A stretch of DNA of 64,000 nt. Origin: Micrococcaceae bacterium Sec5.1 (lineage in GTDB: Bacteria; Actinomycetota; Actinomycetes; Actinomycetales; Micrococcaceae). The translations under genes and the position numbers were made by a program. The stretch spans positions 4,340,001 to 4,404,000 of the forward strand of contig CP143430.1 in the NCBI GenBank assembly GCA_039636795.1, given 5' to 3'. Positions 51,935 through 60,253 of the stretch are shown one piece after another (positions within the stretch are counted from its first letter, which is position 1; every line of letters begins with the position of its first letter). The notes beneath the pieces are model-generated. The model was not told where the DNA came from, did not search any database, and worked only from the letters and a program-made list of their open reading frames with translations.

Positions 51935-53605
51935 CTACTGATGTGGGGTTGGAATATGCACCGGCGGCACAAACGCGCCAGGCGCGGGATCCAATGCAGT
52001 GACGTCGATCTCGATCACCGCAGGCCCCCGTACCGCGAGCGCTTCCACCAAGGCCCCGTCAAAGGAGCCGGGGCCGCGCACCCGCCAAAATGGCAAGTTC
52101 AATGACTGGGCCAGCAGACCAAAGTCCGGTGTGTGCAGGTTGACTCCCGCCTCGGCGAAGCCGTTGGCTTTCTGCATGTTGCGCAGCACCCCATAGCCGC
52201 CGTCATTGAACACCATCACCACGCACCAGACCCCTGAACCGGCAAGGGAGGCGAGTTCACCAAGATGAACGGCCAGGCCGCCGTCGCCGGCAATAACTAC
52301 CGTGGGAACATCCGGGCGGGCGCAGGCTGCCCCGATGCCCATGGCCAAACCTTGGCCGATGCCGCCTCCCAGCGGAAAGATATTGGTTTCGCGGGAGTAC
52401 ATTTCCAGCAGGCGGTTACCCCACTGGCTGGAGGGTATGGTCACATCACGGGCAACAACGGATTCCCGATCCAGGCGGTCCCTGAGGCTGTGACAGATTT
52501 CCGCATAGCCACCGATGTACTCAGTCAGCCCGGCCCGTACCTCAAGGCGTACATTGTGCACCTGTTGCGACCAGCCGGGGTCCACGGAAGGGCTACCCAA
52601 CTGGCTGACCATCGCCTCCAGAATCGCACGGGAGTCACCCACCAGACCCACAGTGGCCGGATACACCCGGCCCACGGCTTCAGGGTTGAGATCCAGCTGG
52701 ATGTGGGTGCCGGGCAGTTTGAGTGAATAGTGCTGCGTCTCGTTGGAACGGAAGTGCGTGCCAACACTCAACAACACATCAGACTGTTCGATCAGCCGGA
52801 CGGCGGCGGGAGTGGTAGCAAAGTTGCCGATGACAAGATGGTCATCTTCCGGAACCACGCCCCGGCCAGAGTTGCTGGTCAGCAGTCCCGCGCCCAGCCC
52901 GTGCACCAGAGCCGCAAGTTCCTTTCCCGCGCCCGCCGCTCCTCCGCCGGCCCAGATCAGGGGTCGCTTGGCACCTGCCAGGAGCCGAACGGCTTCGGCG
53001 ACAGCATCGGCGTCGTAATCGGGTAAAGGCTTCACCTGCGCATCGATCGGGCGCTGATCGTCCGGGTGGGCAAGGTACTGCAAATCTGTAGGCCATTCGA
53101 TGCTGGCCGGTGTGTGAGGCGAGGAGAGCAGGTGTGCGATTGCCTCCTCCAGGTCCGCCTCCGCATCCTTGCCATTGAAAATGGTGCGGGCATAGCCAGA
53201 GACCGCGTGGAGCATCTGCAACTGGCGCGGGACCTCATGGATCACGCCACGGTTGCTGCCCATGAATTCGCTGTCGATCTGGCCGGTAATGTGCAGCACA
53301 CGGCTTCCCGCGGTGAGTGCCTCCACCATGGAACCCGCGGCGTTGCCGGCTCCTGTACCGGTGCTGGTCAGGGCAATACCGATTTTGCCGGAGGCGCGCG
53401 CGTAGGCGTCAGCCGCGTTGACTGCCGCGGCCTCATGGCGCACGGCAACAAAGTTCAGCTCCCTGTCCACTGCCTCGACGAGGGGAAGATTGTGGATGCT
53501 GATGACCCCGAAAGCCGTATCGATGCCGTGGCGACGCATTACACGCACCAGGACATCACCGCCTGTTGGTCCCCTTGGGACCGTTGCTTCTTGTGTCACT
53601 GACAT
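51935..53605 (-). CDS. Thiamine diphosphate-dependent enzyme
   Basis: A 556-residue enzyme of the acetolactate synthase / benzoylformate decarboxylase superfamily. The Pyr domain has the activating E58 in AVRHEAAAVNAADAYAR; the middle domain has RPLIWAGGGA; the PP domain has GDGGLAVHLGELA with FNDGGYG as the metal and ThDP motif (GDG about 30 residues before N-D). It could decarboxylate a 2-oxoacid or do a carboligation or cleavage of a C-C bond in the pathway. GAAAGAG precedes the start. 33 bases from the SDR gene. Confidence 0.88.
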   Translation of the reverse strand: MSVTQEATVPRGPTGGDVLVRVMRRHGIDTAFGVISIHNLPLVEAVDRELNFVAVRHEAAAVNAADAYARASGKIGIALTSTGTGAGNAAGSMVEALTAGSRVLHITGQIDSEFMGSNRGVIHEVPRQLQMLHAVSGYARTIFNGKDAEADLEEAIAHLLSSPHTPASIEWPTDLQYLAHPDDQRPIDAQVKPLPDYDADAVAEAVRLLAGAKRPLIWAGGGAAGAGKELAALVHGLGAGLLTSNSGRGVVPEDDHLVIGNFATTPAAVRLIEQSDVLLSVGTHFRSNETQHYSLKLPGTHIQLDLNPEAVGRVYPATVGLVGDSRAILEAMVSQLGSPSVDPGWSQQVHNVRLEVRAGLTEYIGGYAEICHSLRDRLDRESVVARDVTIPSSQWGNRLLEMYSRETNIFPLGGGIGQGLAMGIGAACARPDVPTVVIAGDGGLAVHLGELASLAGSGVWCVVMVFNDGGYGVLRNMQKANGFAEAGVNLHTPDFGLLAQSLNLPFWRVRGPGSFDGALVEALAVRGPAVIEIDVTALDPAPGAFVPPVHIPTPHQ

Positions 53606-53638
53606 ATCTGGATCTCTTTCGTGATGAAGTTCCGCTGG

Positions 53639-54427
53639 CTAGACATAGCGCCCAACGCCACCGCCGACGTCGATTGTTGCTCCTGTGGTGTATCCACTGA
53701 GGGGCGAGAGCAGGGTGACAATATGGAAAGCCACCTCCTCAGCCGTGCCGAAACGGCCCAGCTTGATGCCGCGGTTGCCGGCGATCTCGGCACTCCAGGC
53801 CTCGTAGTCGAGTTCAGAGCCGGCTTCCTCGAAGCGTCGCCGCCACTGGCCGGTGTCCACCAGACCGAGCAGGACCGAATTCACCCGCGTTCCCTCCGTT
53901 GCCAAATCTTCGGCGAGGGAATGAGTCAGGTTCAGGAGTGCGGCGCGGGCAGCAGAGGTGGCAGCCAGGCGCAACTCAGGCTGCCGGGCGAGGATTGCGT
54001 TGACGTTGACCACCGAGCCGTGGGCCGATGCCGTCAGGGCAGACCTGGCGGAACGAACCATGTTCAAAACGCCGAAGATCTTCAGGCTGAACTCATCACG
54101 CAGTTGCTGGTCCGTGGTGTCCTGAAGTGTGGCCATCAAGGAACGGCCGGCGTTACAGACCAGACCATCGACGGCGCCAAACCGATCCAGAGTGCCGGCG
54201 ATAAACCTGTCCGTGGCATCTTGGTCCGTGACGTCGCACGACGCAAGGTAAATCGAGTCCATGTCCGCCCAGGAAAACTCCTCGAACGCTTCGGCCAAGC
54301 GGCTGGCGTCGCGCGCGCAGGCAGCAACCTGCGCACCCTCGCTCAGCAAATAGCGGGCGGTGGCAAGCCCGACGCCGGAACTCGCCCCGGTGACAACCAC
54401 CGTGCGGTCCTTCAATTGCAGGTCCAT
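53639..54427 (-). CDS. SDR-fold protein with altered catalytic residues
   Basis: A 262-residue SDR. Cofactor motif TGASSGVGLA (about residues 13-22) and CNAG are intact. The active-site block, normally YSASK, reads T157-S-A-A-R161, and the catalytic Ser position is Asn/Ala (residues 143-144). Thus all three of the classical Ser-Tyr-Lys set look lost while cofactor binding is kept. It may be a cofactor-binding partner or a non-classical enzyme. AAAAGGAG precedes the start. The next SDR upstream looks catalytically normal. Confidence 0.8.
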   Translation of the reverse strand: MDLQLKDRTVVVTGASSGVGLATARYLLSEGAQVAACARDASRLAEAFEEFSWADMDSIYLASCDVTDQDATDRFIAGTLDRFGAVDGLVCNAGRSLMATLQDTTDQQLRDEFSLKIFGVLNMVRSARSALTASAHGSVVNVNAILARQPELRLAATSAARAALLNLTHSLAEDLATEGTRVNSVLLGLVDTGQWRRRFEEAGSELDYEAWSAEIAGNRGIKLGRFGTAEEVAFHIVTLLSPLSGYTTGATIDVGGGVGRYV

Positions 54428-54515
54428 ATGTGGGACTCCTTTTTAGTGGTTTTCCGCTGCGGGCGGTTCAGTAATCCATGGCTTAGTTGGGCTGTGACTC
54501 CAATGGCCTGTGACT

Positions 54516-55259
54516 TCAGTGGCCCATGACGAAGCCGCCGTCCACCACGATCGTCTGGCCAGTGATGAAGCCTGCAGCATCGGACAGCAGGAACTGGACG
54601 ACGCCGGATACGTCCTTAGGTTGTTGGTCCCTGGGCAGCACGCGGTTCTCTTCGTAGAGACGGTAACGGGAGGCCGGCACTGACTCGGTGGCTTCCACCC
54701 GGGTCAGCCCTGGGGCGACGGCATTGACGCGGACTCCGGCTGGTCCCGCGTCGCGGGCCATTGTCCGGGTCATCGCCAGGACAGCCCCTTTTGATCCGAC
54801 ATAGTGGACCAGCCGTGGAGAGCCGTAGAGCGCTGCGTCTGATGCGATGTTGACAATGGAGCCAGCCTTGCTTTGGGCCAGCTGGGCGTAAAGGTGTTTG
54901 CTGACCAGCCAGGTCCCGTAGGCATTGATAGTCATCACCCTTTGGAAGAACTCCTCTTCCAGTTCCCAAAAGGCGTCGCCGCCTACGCCGTCGGCCAATG
55001 CCGCATTGTTGACCAGTGCATCAGCGCCGCCCAGCTGCTGGACCGCCGCGGCCAGGTCCACCACGGAAGTCTTGTCAGCGATGTCGGTGATGATCGCCGT
55101 CGCGTCAAGGCCACGTCCGCGGAGTGTTGCTGCGGCATGCTCGGCGAGGTCTGCGTTCTTCTCGGCAATGACTATTCGGTCTCCACTGCTTGCCAATCGA
55201 TCGGCGATGTCGAACCCAAGTCCCCGCCCAGACCCCGTAACCACTACGAGGCGCGTCAC
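54516..55259 (-). CDS. Short-chain dehydrogenase/reductase
   Basis: About 247 residues from GTG 55259, overlapping the hydrolase stop as GTGA; an open frame upstream is spurious. Cofactor motif VTGSGRGLGFDIA, NNAA and active block with Ser and YVGSK (YxxxK) in SDAALYGSPRLVHYVGSKGAV. The C-terminal FITGQTIVVDGG is typical of NAD(P)-dependent alcohol/diol dehydrogenases. It may oxidise the diol from the Rieske step or a later alcohol. Confidence 0.88.
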   Translation of the reverse strand: MTRLVVVTGSGRGLGFDIADRLASSGDRIVIAEKNADLAEHAAATLRGRGLDATAIITDIADKTSVVDLAAAVQQLGGADALVNNAALADGVGGDAFWELEEEFFQRVMTINAYGTWLVSKHLYAQLAQSKAGSIVNIASDAALYGSPRLVHYVGSKGAVLAMTRTMARDAGPAGVRVNAVAPGLTRVEATESVPASRYRLYEENRVLPRDQQPKDVSGVVQFLLSDAAGFITGQTIVVDGGFVMGH

Positions 55260-56131
55260 CGAAGGTCCTCCCAGAATGCGAGGATGGCAGCGGACATCTC
55301 CATCGGCTTTTCCTGCACTGCGGCGTGCCCTGCGCCGGCAATGATGCCCAGCGTGGCACCGGGAATGTTCTCTGCGAGCACCCTGGATTCCGCGACGCCA
55401 GTGATCACGTCGTCCTGGCCCACCAAGACCAGCGCCGGGATCCGCAGCCGAGGCAGCAGGTCCGTGGTGTCGCACTGCGCCATCATGGTGGCGGCCGACG
55501 AAAAGCCAGACAAGCGGACGGCGGCCATGTCCGCGCGAACAGCTTCGGCCACCCAAGCCGGGGCGGACGGGGAGACCAGTCTTGCCGACCGTCGGGCCGC
55601 GAGTATTTCGGGACCGACGGCGGCAAGTTCCGGAACGCGGGCCAGCATGCGTTGCGCCGCGGTCTTGGTAATTCCCGAACCCCGGGTGCTGTCCGCCAGC
55701 ACAATGGACCGCACTGCCTCCGGTGCTTGAGCGGCAATCCGGGTGGCGATTACGCCTCCCCATGATGTGCCGATCAGGTGGGCGGGGCCCACATTCAGTG
55801 TGGCCAGGATCTCCAGCACCAAAGCAGGATGATCCAAGCCTTCCGGTGGTGCTGCCGATTCGCCGTAGCCGGGAGCATCCCAGCAAAACGTCTGATATCC
55901 GTGGGCACTCAGCAGCTGAGCCAGGGCACCACAGGATGATGCGGCTCCCCCGATGCCGTGCATGAGGAAGACCGGGATACCTTCCCCGCGAATAACAAGG
56001 GAGACCCCGTGGACAAATTTCCGGCGTTCGGTAATGGTGCCAGTCAACGCGGTGTCAGTCGGGGCGGTATCACTGGATGCTGTGCCAGTCGACGCGGTTT
56101 CGGTGGCGATCGGCAAGGAGCTGCTACGCAT
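55256..56131 (-). CDS. Alpha/beta hydrolase, meta-cleavage product hydrolase type
   Basis: About 291 residues from ATG 56131, which overlaps the VOC gene end by 8 bases. The first 35 residues include a Thr/Ala/Ser repeat (TASTGTASSDTAPTDTAL) encoded by four 15-bp repeats. The fold follows with FLMHGIGG oxyanion loop, nucleophile S123 in GTSWGG, acid region VLVGQDDVITG and His in GAGHAAVQE. Its place directly after a VOC ring-cleavage dioxygenase suggests it hydrolyses the ring-cleavage product. Confidence 0.85.
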   Translation of the reverse strand: MRSSSLPIATETASTGTASSDTAPTDTALTGTITERRKFVHGVSLVIRGEGIPVFLMHGIGGAASSCGALAQLLSAHGYQTFCWDAPGYGESAAPPEGLDHPALVLEILATLNVGPAHLIGTSWGGVIATRIAAQAPEAVRSIVLADSTRGSGITKTAAQRMLARVPELAAVGPEILAARRSARLVSPSAPAWVAEAVRADMAAVRLSGFSSAATMMAQCDTTDLLPRLRIPALVLVGQDDVITGVAESRVLAENIPGATLGIIAGAGHAAVQEKPMEMSAAILAFWEDLR

Positions 56132-57116
56132 GGGCTTTTTCTGTGGCAGGAGCCCCCAGCATGGAGAAGTAATCCTCTCGTCCAGGGACCACCAGCGACC
56201 TGTATCCGCTATCCGGAACGCCGGCCATGGCGCTTCGGACGGCGGAAGTGGGCGGACCCGCGGTTCCCCATTGGTCGGAGAGTTCCGGCGTCCGCTCCCA
56301 GGTGCGGCACAGCCAACTGTCCTCATCCACTTGGGCTACTTCGGAGGTATATTCGCAAACCAGTCCCGAAGGGTCAGTGAAATACGAGAACGTGTTGTCG
56401 CCGGGTCCGTGCCGGCCCGGCCCCCACTGAGGAGCGATGTTGTGCCGCTTCAGGTTGCCGATGCCACGCATGAAGTGATCAATGCTCTGCATCTCGTAAG
56501 CCACGTGATTGACCGAGGTCCAGGGAGCCTGGTTGAACGCGATGGCATGGTGTTCGCTGTTGCACCGCAGAAAGGCCATCTGGTGCTCGGACCAATCTGA
56601 AATCCGCATCCCCAGCACCTGCGTATAGAAGGCCGTGGCGCGGTCAATATCCACGGTGTTGAGCACCACGTGGGCGATCTTGCGTGGAAGGGCCCGTCGG
56701 CCGGCCGGCTCTTGACTGACAACGGCGTGGACATTGGCGGAAAGTTCCACCAACCTGCCTTCGGGATCCACCAGTTGAAGACCGTAGCCGCCGGCAGCAT
56801 CGTCCAAAGGACCCGGCTCAAGGAAAAGCGGAATCCCCAAGGCGGTGAGCTTAGTAGCTGCACGGTCAACGTCCTGCGGCGTGGCCAGGGCGAAGGAGAC
56901 CCCGCCCAGGGCATTCTGCTCGCCTCTTTCCAGCCTCAGGATGTGATGTTCGGACCCGGTTCCGCGGAGCCAAAATTTGTCAGTGTCCTCCTCCACGGTG
57001 GAAAGGCCCCAGACTTCATGGTAGAAATCCTTGGCTGGCCGGGTATCGGGCACTTTCAGGGACACAGAACGCAGGGAGCGCAGATTGCAGACAGGCTCTG
57101 CTGAGAAATAGTTCAT
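56124..57116 (-). CDS. Extradiol (VOC) ring-cleavage dioxygenase
   Basis: About 330 residues from ATG 57116 with GAAGG upstream (TTG 57125 is possible). Two VOC domains: residues about 15-130 and 145-265. Metal ligands of the second are H149 (KIAHVVLN), H204 (SVNHVAYEM) and E255 (LVCEYTSE), as in 2,3-dihydroxybiphenyl dioxygenase-type enzymes; FTDPSG is also conserved. It would open a catechol-type ring next to the two OH groups. The C-terminal 65 residues are an extension rich in Pro/Ser. Confidence 0.88.
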   Translation of the reverse strand: MNYFSAEPVCNLRSLRSVSLKVPDTRPAKDFYHEVWGLSTVEEDTDKFWLRGTGSEHHILRLERGEQNALGGVSFALATPQDVDRAATKLTALGIPLFLEPGPLDDAAGGYGLQLVDPEGRLVELSANVHAVVSQEPAGRRALPRKIAHVVLNTVDIDRATAFYTQVLGMRISDWSEHQMAFLRCNSEHHAIAFNQAPWTSVNHVAYEMQSIDHFMRGIGNLKRHNIAPQWGPGRHGPGDNTFSYFTDPSGLVCEYTSEVAQVDEDSWLCRTWERTPELSDQWGTAGPPTSAVRSAMAGVPDSGYRSLVVPGREDYFSMLGAPATEKAHA

Positions 57117-57148
57117 GGGAATCAACCTTCAGTCGAGTGATGTTCGTA

Positions 57149-58150
57149 CTAGAGATCCAAAATCAGTTCCCGGGACCGGCAACGTGAGACGCAGACAAAC
57201 ATTGATTTGTTCTCTGCCCGTTCAGCCGGGGAGAGCAGGAAATCGCGGTGCTCAACGTCCCCCGCTATGACCCCGGTTTCGCAGGTTCCGCAGATGCCCT
57301 CTGCACATGAGCTGGGAACGTTGATGCCGGCGTCGTTCAGGGCATCCAGAACTGAAACATCGGCCCCAACGGCGATCCGCTGGCCAGTGCTCTGGCAGAT
57401 GACGTCGAAACCTGTCTCGTCGAGTTCCGGTCCGGGCACGATGTCCGGTGCTTTGAACCGCTCAATCCTCAATCGCGATTCATCTGCCATGGCGCCAGCT
57501 ACAGCCTGCATCAGAGATTCAGGGCCGCAGGCATACACCAGGGCTTCAGGCGGGAGGGAGCCGACTGCCTCCGAGAGATCCGCATAGTTGCCGTCTGCTT
57601 CGTCGGCAGCGTGGATGCTTATCCGGTGCCGGGGCAGGTCTGAAATCTCTGACAGGAAGGCCATGGTGGAACGCGACCGGCCGGTATACAGCAGGGACCA
57701 GTCAGCTCCGACTGTTTCCAACCGCCGCACCATGGAAATGATCGGGGTGATTCCGATGCCGCCAGCTACCAAGGCATACCGTTCGGCGTGATCAAGCTCG
57801 AAGTTGTTGCGCGGGCCCTCAACCTTGATAAGCGTTCCCACCGGCAGCTCATCATGGATCAGCCTGCTGCCGCCGCGGGAATCGGGGGTTCGCAGCACTG
57901 CCACAGTCCAACTGGTGGAGTCTTCCGGGTCCGAACACAAGGAGTATTCGCGAGTGAGCCCATTGGGCAGGTGCAGGCTTAGGTGGGCGCCGGGAAGCCA
58001 CTGCGGGAGTGCCGCCCCGGCGGGATCAACAAACATCATCCGGATGACGCCGTCGGCTTCCCAGGTTTTCTGCTGCACCCTGAGCGTCAGCACCTTCGAT
58101 TCGGCGGCAGCAGGGGTCACCGCCGCACGGTTCTGAATTTCCACACTCAT
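57149..58150 (-). CDS. Rieske oxygenase reductase (flavin, NAD, 2Fe-2S)
   Basis: A 333-residue phthalate-dioxygenase-reductase-type protein. Flavin-binding REYS (67-70), NAD-binding GGIGITPIISMVRRLE, ACGPESLM, and C-terminal plant-type [2Fe-2S] site C282, C287, C290 and C320 in SCAEGICGTC...FVC. It passes electrons from NAD(P)H to the Rieske oxygenase encoded 6 kb away in the same train. GGAGGAAATG precedes the start. The gene follows RidA by 6 bases. Confidence 0.92.
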   Translation of the reverse strand: MSVEIQNRAAVTPAAAESKVLTLRVQQKTWEADGVIRMMFVDPAGAALPQWLPGAHLSLHLPNGLTREYSLCSDPEDSTSWTVAVLRTPDSRGGSRLIHDELPVGTLIKVEGPRNNFELDHAERYALVAGGIGITPIISMVRRLETVGADWSLLYTGRSRSTMAFLSEISDLPRHRISIHAADEADGNYADLSEAVGSLPPEALVYACGPESLMQAVAGAMADESRLRIERFKAPDIVPGPELDETGFDVICQSTGQRIAVGADVSVLDALNDAGINVPSSCAEGICGTCETGVIAGDVEHRDFLLSPAERAENKSMFVCVSRCRSRELILDL

Positions 58151-58156
58151 TGGTCT

Positions 58157-58501
58157 TCATTTCCTCCGGTGGGCGATTGCTTCGATTTCCACCGTGGCTC
58201 CATAGGGCAGGGCGGCCACCTCCACAAACGAACGTGCCGGCCGCGGCGATTCGAACAGCAGTTCGTAGTGGCTGTTGGCTTCGTCCCGCAGCGTCACGTC
58301 GGTGACGAAGTAGGTGGTTTTTACGACGTCCTCCAAGGACATCCCGACGGCTCCCAGTCGCTCTGAGAGCCTCGCGGCTGCGGCTACCAGCGCTTCGGAG
58401 CGACCGGGTACGGCAATACCGCTTTCATCCACCGACAATGCACCGGAGATAAAGCCGAATCCCCCGGCTACAAAGGCGGGGCTGTAGGGGTGAGCATTCA
58501 T
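58157..58501 (-). CDS. RidA family (YjgF/YER057c) deaminase-like protein
   Basis: About 114 residues from ATG 58501 with GAAAGG upstream. Segments YSPAFVAGGFGFISGAL, VVKTTYFVTDVTLRDEANSHYELLF and SFVEVAALPYGATVEIEAIA define the RidA family, and the Arg that binds carboxylates (PARSFVEV) is present. RidA proteins hydrolyse imines/enamines, and in aromatic clusters act as 2-aminomuconate deaminases. That suggests nitrogen in a ring-cleavage intermediate here, but it is an inference. Confidence 0.88.
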   Translation of the reverse strand: MNAHPYSPAFVAGGFGFISGALSVDESGIAVPGRSEALVAAAARLSERLGAVGMSLEDVVKTTYFVTDVTLRDEANSHYELLFESPRPARSFVEVAALPYGATVEIEAIAHRRK

Positions 58502-58542
58502 TGACGTACCTTTCGAACGCAAGGTGGTGGTGGCCGGTCCAG

Positions 58543-60096
58543 CTAGTTGCCGGCCCATGGGATGGATGCACCCGAGAGGTCGATATAGATGCTCTTCTGG
58601 TGCATATAGGAGCGAATGCCGTCCCGGCCCTTTTCAGTGCCCAGACCGCTTTCCTTAAGCCCGCTGAACGGGGTGGAGATACTGAACTGCTTGTAGGTGT
58701 TGACCCACACGGTCCCGGCCGAAACGGCTCGCGCTATTCTCCAGGCGAGGCGGTAGTCAGCGGTCCAGATGCCGCAGGCCAAGCCAAAAACACTGTCGTT
58801 GGCCTGAAGGATGAGATCGGCTTCATCGTCAAACGGCAAGACGACGGCCACCGGACCAAAAATTTCCTCCTGGCAAATGACGTCCGAATTGCTCACGCCA
58901 GCAATGATGGTGGGCTCGTAGAACGCACCAGCCTGAAGCCGGGGGTCCTTGGGGGCAGTGCCACCGCAGAGGATCTGCGCACCAGCCAGCCGCGCGTCTT
59001 CAACCATCCCTGCGACGGCGTCACGGTGGGCATGGGCCACCAGTGGACCTACCTGGGTGCTTGGGTCCGTTCCTGGTCCGACCCGAAGGGCTTCGGCACC
59101 CTTGACGAGTCTTTCGACAACGGCGTCATAGACCGATCGCTGGATGAACACGCGCGAGCCGGCAATGCAGCTCTGACCGCTCGAAGAGAAGATGCCATAC
59201 AGCACGCCGGACACAGCCTGGTCCAGGTCGGCATCAGCAAAAATAATGGTGGGCGATTTTCCGCCCAGCTCCAAGGTGATGGGCATGATCTTCTCGGCGG
59301 CAATATGGCCCAGTTGGCGCCCCGTGGAAGTGCCGCCCGTGAAGGAAATCTTGCCTACGTCAGGGTGTCGCGCGATCGCATCGCCTACGACGCGGCCGGG
59401 GCCTGGAAGTACAGAGAGCAGACCTGCAGGTAGGCCCGCCTCCTCGCAAATCCGTGCCAACAGCAGCGAAACCCAAGGAGCCCAGACCGGCGGCTTCACC
59501 ACGACGGCGTTCCCTGCAGCAAGTGCCGGAGCCACCTTTTGTGCGTCGCTGGCAATCGGCGAATTCCAGGGCGTGATGGCACCCACCACTCCGATCGCTT
59601 CATAGGTGGACATGCTGAGGTAGTTCCCACGAGGGGGCGTCAGTGCATCCTCCATGGTCTCCAGAGCGGACGCGGTGAAGCGGAAGGTGGCTGCCGCGCT
59701 CATGGCGAGCGCCCTGGTTTCCACGAGTGTCTTACCTGTGTCCAGCGTCTGGAGTTCGGCAATGCGATCAGCGTTGATCTCGATGGCTGAGCTGATGCGG
59801 TGCAGGACAGCAGCGCGTTCGTGAGGGAGCTTCTTTGCCCATCCGGACTCTTCCACGGCTTTCAGGCCGGCAGCCACCGCGGCGTCCACATCCGCCGTCG
59901 TTGCTCCGTGGAGGGTGGCGAAAACCTCAGAGGTAGCGGGATTGACCGATTCGATCACGGCACCGCTGCCTCGGGTCCAGACGCCGCCCACGTAGATCTC
60001 ATCCCGCGTATCAGGAGCGCTGGCCATCTCGGCCACCAGCTTGGCGTCCGCAGGGCTGGGCCGGGAAGTGTTTCCTACAAGGCTGTCCGTACTCAT
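58543..60096 (-). CDS. NAD(P)-dependent aldehyde dehydrogenase
   Basis: A 517-residue ALDH. Rossmann segment TPWNSPIASDAQKVAPALA, catalytic E276 in LELGGKSP and nucleophile C310 in SGQSCIAGSR, plus EEIFGPVAVVLPFD at the C-terminal part. It should oxidise an aldehyde from ring cleavage, such as a semialdehyde. It is preceded by the strongest promoter of the island (60167-60195), so the train from here to the Rieske gene may be a separate transcript from xdhC and upstream genes. Start follows GGAAGCTGAAG. Confidence 0.92.
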   Translation of the reverse strand: MSTDSLVGNTSRPSPADAKLVAEMASAPDTRDEIYVGGVWTRGSGAVIESVNPATSEVFATLHGATTADVDAAVAAGLKAVEESGWAKKLPHERAAVLHRISSAIEINADRIAELQTLDTGKTLVETRALAMSAAATFRFTASALETMEDALTPPRGNYLSMSTYEAIGVVGAITPWNSPIASDAQKVAPALAAGNAVVVKPPVWAPWVSLLLARICEEAGLPAGLLSVLPGPGRVVGDAIARHPDVGKISFTGGTSTGRQLGHIAAEKIMPITLELGGKSPTIIFADADLDQAVSGVLYGIFSSSGQSCIAGSRVFIQRSVYDAVVERLVKGAEALRVGPGTDPSTQVGPLVAHAHRDAVAGMVEDARLAGAQILCGGTAPKDPRLQAGAFYEPTIIAGVSNSDVICQEEIFGPVAVVLPFDDEADLILQANDSVFGLACGIWTADYRLAWRIARAVSAGTVWVNTYKQFSISTPFSGLKESGLGTEKGRDGIRSYMHQKSIYIDLSGASIPWAGN

Positions 60097-60166
60097 CTTC
60101 AGCTTCCGTTCATCTCTCTGTCATGCCCACGCCGTGAATTCATGTGAACTACGTCATAGGGAAAAG

Positions 60167-60195
60167 AATATCAGTAGTAAGATACTTTCTGTCAA
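60167..60195 (-). promoter_or_regulatory. Sigma-70 promoter of the ALDH-to-Rieske operon
   Basis: On the minus strand TTGACA (60190-60195) and GATATT (60167-60172) are separated by exactly 17 bases, 71 bases before the ALDH start. TATCTT half-sites like those of the MarR-cupin region lie over and just outside the -35. Confidence 0.7.
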
Positions 60196-60253
60196 GATAT
60201 TTAGGTTCCAACTTAATTTTCCTGAACAGAGTCCAGGGGATGTTGAGCCGGCC

